A stretch of 64,000 nt of DNA, from contig JAJVDF010000448.1 in NCBI GenBank assembly GCA_022410635.1, positions 734,960-798,959 of the forward strand, read 5' to 3'. This DNA comes from Tretioscincus oriximinensis (Eukaryota; Chordata; Lepidosauria; Squamata; Gymnophthalmidae). The position numbers and the translations under genes were made by a program. The notes beneath the pieces are model-generated. The model was not told where the DNA came from, did no database searches, and saw only the letters and a list, made by a program, of their open reading frames with translations. Below are positions 56,121-64,000 of this stretch, one piece after another (the first letter of the stretch is position 1; each line of letters starts with the position of its first letter).

Positions 56121-56413
56121 AGTTTGCACAGGATTATCGTGCTGCTCACAACTCTGCAGTAGATTTGCCAGGCAAGAGGAAAGTACTCTGCACTCTGCTT
56201 TGCCTTAAAAGAAAATCGAAAACTTAATATTATATATTGTTTGCATGCTTCTTTCTCTTGCACACATGTTGAGTGTAATCCTTTGAAGAAACAGAATGTA
56301 TGTTAACAGAATTGCCTTTCATCTTAGAGTGTTTCCTCTTTAGGATTTATAACCTGCAAGATGTGTGGCTACAACCTATGTCAGGCCCTGAATGGTGTGA
56401 CACCATTCCAAAA

Positions 56414-56491
56414 TATACTGCTCAAAACAATTAAGGGAACATTTAGTGTTACACTGTTATGTTAACGTGGTCCATTGTTTTGAACAGTATA
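56414..56491. mobile_element. Tc1/mariner-like MITE, copy 2
   Basis: TATACTGCTCAAAACAATTA, AGGGAACA, then CCATTGTTTTGAACAGTATA. The palindrome is less perfect than in copy 1. Confidence 0.75.
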
Positions 56492-58398
56492 TATCCCAAA
56501 ACAAAAACTAATGCAAAAGGAGACCTTTAGCAGGTCTTCAATGCAGGTTGACTTTTTAAAGTTCCTAATTCGACTGTTCAAATTTTAAAAGCTGCTTAAA
56601 CATATAAACGTATAATTAAGGCCAGTGTTCTCTTTTGTAGCCAGAATACCTCCTTGCAGTGCATAGAAATGGGGGCAAAATTTGAAACAGAATGGCTATT
56701 TTTGTTTCTGGCTGCTTCTGAATGAGCTTTTTTAAGAATCTGAAAGAGCCAGAGGAGATGAAGGCTTCCTGCTGCAATTCCACTTGGGAAAATGCCTTCA
56801 GTCTGAAAGGTCCCAGATGAGAGTCCATCAGATAAATGGGAAAATGTCTGTTACCTGGAGGATTAGTAGATTTGGGGCAACTATGCTACCACCATCTGCC
56901 ATTCTGCTTGTTATCGTTCATATAATAATCAAGGAGGGTGGGTGGATGCTATGATAGCCTTCTTTACTACTGTGAACCATCAATGATTTGATGTTTGTTA
57001 TTTATTTTGTTTATCCTGCAAAGAATTACATAAGCACTGGAACTCTTGTCTCATTCACAGGGGTTTGCTTTGCTATAATTAAACTGCCATCTAGGAGGGT
57101 GAATTAAAATTTTTAACTATAAAAAAATCTCTGTTGACTTACTGTTCACCCTAGACCCGTGGCTCTGAGAGGCCATGTCGTGCAGGGTGAATGCCTTCTG
57201 AATAAACAGGCTCTAGCTCTGTGATGAAGCCCCATTGATTTACTGCAGATTGTGAATAGGCATTTCAGATGTTCTCACTGACTCCTGCCATTCATATGAC
57301 CTGTACTAATCGAATCTGGTCTTTTGCAGACATATTTTATATTTAATCTCCGATCTAGTAATTGAAATACTGTACTGCAGTATTTCCAAGTGGGATTGTA
57401 GTGTAATCTTACAGCTGGCTGGGTTATCGCTGAGGATCAAAATGCAGTTCAGAGAATTAAGGGAAGGATTTAATTTGGAGCTTCCCTCCTATTCCTGTCA
57501 GTGGTTCCCATCCATGTGCCACCGCTGCTATTTAGGAATCAACCCTTTCATTCAGAGGGCTTGCTTCTGATTAAACTGCACAGGGTTAGGCTGACAAAGA
57601 AGGACAGCTGTTGAGCTCTCTGTTACTTTGATCTAATCAGAACAGGCTGGCAATGTTATGCACTTTATGTGAATGGAAACAAAATAGCATATGCAATATT
57701 TTTGCTTATCCGCGACTGCTGCAAATGGAGAAAAGGAGCAATAAGTCCTTGGTCATAGACATGCTTTTCAGTAATCTTTAGTCGTGGAAAACTGGACTAA
57801 TCAGGAAAATACAGTGCAATTAGTTAAATAAGATAGTGCTTAATTCATGGCAATAATGCACATACCTAGCATAGATGTCTTATAGCTTCAGGGAAGATTC
57901 ATTTGGCATTTCAAATGGCTAAGGAGCTTAGGATTTGTAGTCACAAAGAAAGAAAGAAACCTCAGATCCATGAGAAATTCCAAAAGCAAAGATTCAGTTT
58001 AGCTATTTTAGGTACCCATGAATCTTCAAGGGCAAAGCAAAGATTAAAATGCAACTAAATGAACAGACAACAAAGCTAATAGAAGGAAAGAATTTCATCA
58101 ATAAAAAGTAAGCATCCTTTCACTATTCAGTGCAAAAATTAGTAGTTGCATTATATCAATATGTGGTACCTTTGACCCCCATTGTGATGCAAAGAAATGC
58201 AAAGGAAGTTGCAGGAGCTATTGGAAATATGCTATTTGCAAGTCAAAGACTATTCTATCTATATCTTCCAAGGCAGGCATGGACCCAAATCAAGGAACTC
58301 TTGTGTTGTAGCCTAGTGCATATTACTGAGACTAAGTTGATAACATATAATTAAAACGTCAGCTTAAATTAAACAGAGCTTAGTTTTCTTAATAATAG

Positions 58399-58676
58399 GA
58401 TTTGATTGATCAGACAGTCAGAAATATTGCAAAGAAATACCTGTGTTAGTCTGGTCCAGAATACCTAGCAAGGGGTCTCAAAGAACTTAAAAAAAACTAG
58501 TAAGAAAAGGGGAGCCAGCATGAGATTTTGTAGACAAGTCTACAAGTATCTGAAGAAGTAGAATTGTCTACGAAAGTTCATACTATCTATCTTCAAGACC
58601 CCTTGTTAGGTATTCTGGACCCGGACTAACACGGCTATTTCTTTGAAATATTTCTGATTTTGTCTGGTCAATCATT
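58399..58676. mobile_element. large palindromic 'CCGTGTTAGTCT' element
   Basis: Left: TTTGATTGATCAGACAGTCA, AAGAAATACCTGTGTTAGTC, TCCAGAATACCTAGCAAGGG. Right, in reverse: CCCTTGTTAGGTATTCTGGA, GACTAACACGGCTATTTCTT, TTGTCTGGTCAATCA. The inverted match extends outside the usual repeat ends, so the whole 278 bp could form a hairpin. Confidence 0.7.
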
Positions 58677-59309
58677 TGAACATGCAGTCCACAACTTAGT
58701 CAGACTGCTGAATTACATGCTAAGTAATTTGCTCAAGCTTTATCCTTTATGTAACTACTGCCTAAGTCACCTTATTTTGCCTAGCTAGGCAAACAGAATG
58801 CTCAGCATCCTTTAATCCATTATATCCTAATACTATCTGCCAGTTTGTCTCCTTCTCTTGGCTATTTCTGCCCTTGTGTGTTTTATCCTTTGAAACACAC
58901 ACACACATCCACAATTGGCAATTGTTGCATTTTCTTGTCATATCTGTTATTTAATGCACCTATGATGTGGTGATATGGGAACTGCAAAGAATGATGTTTT
59001 AAGTCTAGCAATCTTTGGAAAATTACATCTTCCGCCAGATGGAATATATGCAATTTAGTTATTAATATTCCAATGCATACTCTATCTCAGGACATGGAAG
59101 AGTAAATCCCTTTGTCCTTGTTCTATTTTTGGCATGTGTTGAACTTAACCAGTCAAGGACATTTGAAGATGAAGAAAGACTTTTTTGTTTGGCACACTGA
59201 AAGGGAACCCATTCTATCCCATTTATTCTCAGATAATTCAGAAAAATAGAAATTGCTGGAAAAAAAGTTCTGCTTGAAACATATTGAGAAATTTCAAAAC
59301 CACGTTTTC

Positions 59310-59362
59310 TTTCCGTATTTATTATACCCCGCCCTATACCCAAAGGTCTCAGGGCGGCCAAA
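59310..59362 (-). mobile_element. Sauria SINE 3' tail
   Basis: TATTTATTATACCCCGCCCT then ATACCCAAAGGTCTCAGGGC. Only the 3' end is present. Confidence 0.75.
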
Positions 59363-59798
59363 ACAGCAAAACATCACTACAAAATTAAAACAGTATAAAA
59401 CAATATTTAAAAGTAGGGATAAAGATGACATTTCTTCAGCCAAATGCCAGGTAAAAGAGGTATAATGAGACCCCATGTAGGGGTTACCATACTGATACAC
59501 AAACCAGAACAAGAGGACTGCAGCATTAACAGGTACAACATGTACTGAAATTTCCTCTTTACTGTTTCGGTGCGCCTTTTTATTTTTAAATGGCAACTCA
59601 ACCCCCATTTCTAATTATTTTACCATATTTGTAATACACTGTAATAATAAAAGAGGTGGCCTTAAATCAGTTGGCATCTAATGCCTGGGCAAGCAAATGT
59701 GCCAGTTTGGTTATTACACGGAAGGAAGCAATGGCAAACTACCTGAATTTTTTTCAAGAAAACTTCATGAATGTACCTGCGCAAACAACCTGGAATTA

Positions 59799-59988
59799 CA
59801 GCAAAGGAGCTAGTAGCACTTTGAAACTAACTAGAGAAAGGTGGGTGGCATAAGCTTTCATAGACAGATGCTGAAGAAGTAGACGTGTCTACGAAAGCTT
59901 ATGCCACCCACTTTTCTCAAGTTAGTCTCAAAGTACTACTAGCTCCTTTGCTGGACTTTCTACTAGACTAACACGGCTATTTCTCTGA
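59799..59988. mobile_element. palindromic element with 11-bp flanking repeats
   Basis: The arms CAGCAAAGGAGCTAGTAGCA and GGTGGGTGGCATAAGCTTTC are mirrored by GAAAGCTTATGCCACCCACT and CTACTAGCTCCTTTGCTGG. ACCTGGAATTA stands on both sides (59788-59798 and 59989-59999). The family is the same as at 36889-37012; the target duplication is longer than the 8 bp of hAT elements. Confidence 0.75.
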
Positions 59989-60177
59989 ACCTGGAATTAG
60001 TCATGGTAACCAGCAATAGCAAATGTAACCATGAGTCAAACTAACAGTATTTGTTTTAAAAATATACACACACTAAAATTGTCAGTGAAATAACTTTTAA
60101 AAATCAAAGCCTTGTTTACTATGTGCATGGGGCCAAGTCTACCCAAATTCAATGCTGACTGTAATTTCAAAGGAATG

Positions 60178-60789
60178 TGGTGACCCCTACTTNAGGGCCC
60201 CACTATTAGATGACCCTCCCAGCTAGGTGTGCCACAATATCACCCTGTTGCCCAAGCCAGCACCCACGACTGCTTGGAGCAACAGTCATATCCTCAGGCC
60301 TACACAAGGCAAAGTTTATTGTTTACAAATAAGAAATAGAAAGAAGAAGAATATAGCTTCGGCTTTTATAAAGTAAGCCTGACTCAAGCTCAAACTCCAA
60401 GCAAGAGCAACCTTTGTTTCCAGAACTTAAAACAACAGTCACAATGTCTATTTACTTGTTTTAGGCTCATGTCAAGCCTCAACTTTGACTCTTCCAGCCC
60501 ACCAAACACTTCCACCCCCTCCCTCTGAGGCAGATCAGAAGCGGACCCCTCTGTCCACTTGCTACACCACAAGTCTTACTCAAAAGGCCTCTAGCCCTGG
60601 TCAGCTTCCCTTTTATTTGCTGACCAGCCGGCTATTCGAGGCCCCATTGGCTGGCTCCTCCAGCCATGCCCCCTCCCAAACAGGGATTCAGGAAGCCACG
60701 TCCCTGCCCAGGCCTGCTCTTCCCCCCTCCCTCTGGGATATCTGGTAAGTTTATAAAAGAAATACAAACCTTTAAAATGGAGAACGCCA
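60178..60789 (-). mobile_element. solo LTR of an endogenous retrovirus, minus strand
   Basis: On the minus strand it starts TGGCGTTCTCC and ends GGGGTCACCA, a proper TG...CA pair. The flanks GAATG and CAATG form a 5-bp duplication with one mismatch. In order on the minus strand: a TATA-like TTTATAAAAGCC (about 60364-60375), then CAATAAA about 50 bp on (near 60315), then a unique 3' part. This is the order of U3 promoter, R and U5. No internal retroviral sequence is present. It is unlike the LTR at 54662-55517. Confidence 0.7.
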
Positions 60790-61194
60790 CAATGACTGCT
60801 GATATTATCCATTATATCTATTAGAAAATTATTTTTCTTCAAATTAAAATATACAGAGTAGCATACAGATTATGCACATTGTAAAAGGGTATACAATATT
60901 CTTTGCTTCTTTTGTAAAAGTACGCAGAGGCTGGCTCTGTCTTTTTATTCTTAACATTCGCGGTCTGACTGATAAGTGTCAGTGGATTCATTTATTAGTT
61001 CAAAATGCAGCAACAAAGCAGTCTTGTTCTCCACCATAATCGTGATGCTTCTGTGCAAAACTCCAGCTGAAGCAAAAGTATTTCCTCTGCTTTCATTTTC
61101 ATATTCATTCATTTCAAAATTTATATTCCACATTCACCATCAGTTCCCAGAGTGGGTAACAGTATAAGAATAAAATATACAAATTTTAAGAATA

Positions 61195-61276
61195 TATACT
61201 GCTCAAAACAATTAAGGGAACCCGTTAACATAATAGTGTAACACTATGTGTTCCCTTAATTGTTTCAAGCAGTATA
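61195..61276. mobile_element. Tc1/mariner-like MITE, copy 3
   Basis: TATACTGCTCAAAACAATTA, AGGGAACCCGTTAACAT and the inverted TGTTCCCTTAATTGTTTCAA then GCAGTATA. 82 bp. Confidence 0.75.
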
Positions 61277-61575
61277 TTTAAAATAAACCTTCCCTCTACC
61301 CACCCACACTAGCTGTACATCATAAAAACCAGCTAAGAAGCAAGTATTAACCAGTTACTTAGAAAAACTATAAAATATAGGTGTCTGGTGATCCTCTGGA
61401 GGGAGACTGTTCTGGAGTGTGGGGGCTGCCACCAAAAAGGCTTTCTTGTGTGCCTTTACCCCTTGAATCTCTGAGAGGGGAGGAACTACAAAAAGGTCCA
61501 CTCTTGAGTTCTCTATGCCTCACCTTCCATTCCTTAAGCACAAGGTGAAATAATAATCAGAGAAATAATAATATA

Positions 61576-61869
61576 AAGAAGAAGAAGTACTGGGTTCTTA
61601 TACCCCGCATTTCTCACCTTTCAAAGGGACTCAAAGCGGCTTACAAGGTTATTTTGCCCGAAGTCTGACATTCTATCTTCCCCACCAGGCTCTGGTGGTT
61701 CCCATTTATCTACTTGCAGTCAGTTGCAATTTCTTGTAATTCTTGCTTTCGAATAGCTGGGTTGGCTACAAGTAAATGCTAGGGGATGGTGCTCACCCCT
61801 CCCCACGTATGACACAGGGCTTGAAACCCCATCTCCCAGATGAGAGACCATTTCCTTAGCGACTGAGTC
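61576..61869 (-). mobile_element. tRNA-derived SINE (second family), full copy
   Basis: GAAGAAGAAGTACTGGGTTC (tail), TTATACCCCGCATTTCTCAC, GACTCAAAGCGGCTTACAAG, CTATCTTCCCCACCAGGCTC, CAGTCAGTTGCAATTTCTTG, CTTGAAACCCCATCTCCCAG (B box) and TTCCTTAGCGACTGAG (A-box region). Together with 31846-32145 it defines the family. Confidence 0.82.
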
Positions 61870-63308
61870 ATTAAAAATAATCATAGACTACAGTCTATAG
61901 TGTTGTTTTAGGAGAAAAAAATAGTGCTTCCAGTTAGGTCAGTATTAGGTACAGTTCAAAATTCAACAGTAGATATTTGTTAAGGTTTCAAGACTCAGTT
62001 GCCTGAAAGTAGACAACCATCTTTGTGAACTGAACCAAAGACCTCCTGCTTTCCAGGCAATTTGCTCTATCATTGAGGTTATACAGCCTTACTTGTTCTG
62101 CTGCTTTATGGTAAACTGAAGCAAGCATTATTGGCAGAGGGCGGGATGTTGCTGTCGCTATTCAAACACCCCCTTTTCATCCAATTCCTTAGACGTGGTC
62201 GTTTTGCCTTATTGATTTAATGGACTCGTTTAAGGTTTCAGCTAAGCATCGCTATTGGAAGTTTGGTCAACAGAACAAAAAGTGGGAAGAATTCATACAG
62301 GAGCAGAGAACGTTATTTTGCATGTAGAGAAGCTGTAGGTACCCTTGCCTCATCTCTCCATTCACACTGCCTACTTGTCTGGGATTTTAGGTAAATGTCC
62401 CTCCCAGTCCTACTTGGAGGAGTGAACTTTTGATATGAAAGCAGCCTCCCTTTTTTTGTGAATGTGAGAGGATACGGTCTTTGATGTTTGGGCTTGAANG
62501 TTCTGCCATCACGTGAAGTTTAGGTTTGTCACATGTCACTGTCAGAATGTGCAGCCAAGATCACCCTGGTGTTATGAATGGTCCTTGGCCTGTTTCCATC
62601 AGCCAAACAGCTTGGGCGAATCAGCTGTGGTTATTTTCCCCAGGCCTCTTTGCACAGGCTGGCATACATATGGTTGCCAAGCAACAGCTTAGCCCAAGAC
62701 TCGTTGGCTCCAGCCCATTCACATTATCCACATAACTAATCTGTGAATTAAACACATTCACAAGCATCTCAATTAGATTTATTGCATTTCTTTCAGTCAG
62801 ATGCCTAAAAATTGAACAAACTATGAATGTGTAATTTTATAGAATTGGAAATTTACTCATAATTAGAAAAACAGAAATAGACCCTGTTGGTATCCTGGCC
62901 ATGTAAATTAGCTTAGGAAAGCAAATTCTGCAAATGCGTTCCACAAGCCTCAGCATTTGCACAAGGTTATTTTGGCTCCAGCACCCAATCCAGACATAAA
63001 TAACAAATAACATGTTACTGAGGCAAAAATTATCAAGCATAAGGACCTGAGAAAGATGCTGATTAGACCAACAGGCCCCAGAAATGCCCACTTGCCCTTT
63101 GATACCAGAGAACTGAGAAATAAACACCCACACATTGATTTAATAATACCAAAGGCAATTTATTGATCCCAATTCACATCCCTCTGATCTATGAGCTAAA
63201 CAGAGCAATTGGTAACTCTTTAAGAAGGTAGGAAAGAGGAAAGATGTCATATCCCAGGGAGCCACCACAAGAGTGATAGAGAAATGAATATGGTTCTTAT
63301 TCCAAAGG

Positions 63309-63360
63309 AAGAAGAAGAAGAAGAAGAAATGGGTTTTTATACCCGGCTTTTCTCACCTTT
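63309..63360 (-). mobile_element. tRNA-derived SINE tail cut by a CR1
   Basis: GAAGAAGAAGAAGAAGAAAT, GGGTTTTTATACCCGGCTTT and TCTCACCTTTCA, then the CR1 3' end begins. The rest of the SINE would lie beyond the window. Confidence 0.65.
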
Positions 63361-64000
63361 CATAAGAACATAAGAAGAGCCATACTGGATCAGGCCACAG
63401 ACCATCTAGTCCAGCATTCTGTCTCACATAGAAGCCCACCAGATGCACCTGGTCTTTCTGAACAGAGGAAAGCAAAATATGCTCCTGTTCATGACTCCCT
63501 GCAAATGGTATTTCAGGAATCCTGCCTGTTGCTCCATCCCGGAGGCAACATCCAGACATCCATCCTAGTACCTATTTATACCCTTGATGTCCATAAACCT
63601 ATCTAGTCCTGTCTTGAAACTATCCAAGCTGTTAGCTACCACTACGTCTTCAGGAAGTAAATTCCACAGGCCGATGCCCCTCTGAGTGAAAAAGGAGTGC
63701 CCTCTGGTCCTAGAGTTGTGTGATAGAGAAAACATTTTTTCTCTTTTCACCCTATCCATCCCATGCATGATTTCGTACACTTCAATCAGATCACCTCTCA
63801 AACGTCACCTTTCAAGGCTGAAGAGGCCCAGACTGAGGTTGCAACCTGACTTCATAAAGGAGGTGCTCCAGACCTTTGATCATTCTTGTTGCCCTTTTCT
63901 GCACTTTCTCTAGTTCCACAATATCCCTCTTGAGATGTGGTGACCAGACTTGAACACAGTATTCCAAATGTGGCCTCACCACAGATTTATAAAAAGGCAA
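63361..64000 (-). mobile_element. CR1-type LINE, 3' part, reverse orientation, runs off the window
   Basis: TAAGAACATAAGAAGAGCCA starts the 3' terminus. The coding end (63565 upward on the minus strand) reads LDRFMDIKGINRY, LWNLLPEDVVVANSLDSF and EVYEIMHGMDRVKREKMFSL, then after a frameshift near 63810 VVRPHLEYCVQVWSPHLK. It matches the copy at 4046-6932 closely, with a small deletion near 63685. Broken, not functional as seen. Confidence 0.9.

Overview
This window is vertebrate nuclear DNA, most likely from a squamate reptile (lizard or snake). Three things point there: split genes with GT-AG introns, copies of the tRNA-headed squamate repeat known as Sauria SINE, and CR1-type LINEs with a hAT element of the SPIN type. 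No bacterial operon, CRISPR array, tRNA gene or rRNA gene is visible. About ten isolated N bases mark uncertain base calls.

Two protein genes lie head to tail on the + strand. Positions 1-26144 (3' UTR to about 27.8 kb) hold the 3' part of MTDH (metadherin/LYRIC/AEG-1): the end of intron 1, then twelve coding exons totalling 1449 nt (482 codons plus stop). Eleven correspond to mammalian exons 2-12. One 87-nt exon at 18015-18101 has no counterpart in the mammalian 582-residue form as I know it. Exon 1, with the membrane segment, lies outside the window. Positions 37220-38020 hold a CpG-rich promoter and exon 1 of LAPTM4B, and the rest of the window (37933-64000) reads as its first intron. MTDH followed by LAPTM4B is also the order on human chromosome 8q22, which supports both calls.

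The rest is dominated by mobile DNA, densest at 28-45 kb. The families seen are: a 2.9-kb decayed CR1 LINE and several CR1 3' ends; Sauria SINEs; a second tRNA-derived SINE family; a SPIN-type hAT with an 8-bp target duplication; two other hAT-like elements with 8-bp duplications; a foldback hAT-like family (about eight copies, termini TAGGCTGACCAG/CTGGTCAGCCTA) made almost entirely of two inverted arms; Harbinger-like, Tc1-like and other palindromic MITEs; and two solo LTRs. Many are nested, which gives a relative insertion order.

The most interesting observations are the foldback family, with a natural empty site at a paralogous locus inside the window; a 582-bp segment present twice, 9.8 kb apart, one copy lying between two foldback arms; the extra in-frame MTDH exon; and an open, in-frame N-terminal extension of LAPTM4B reminiscent of the long human isoform.
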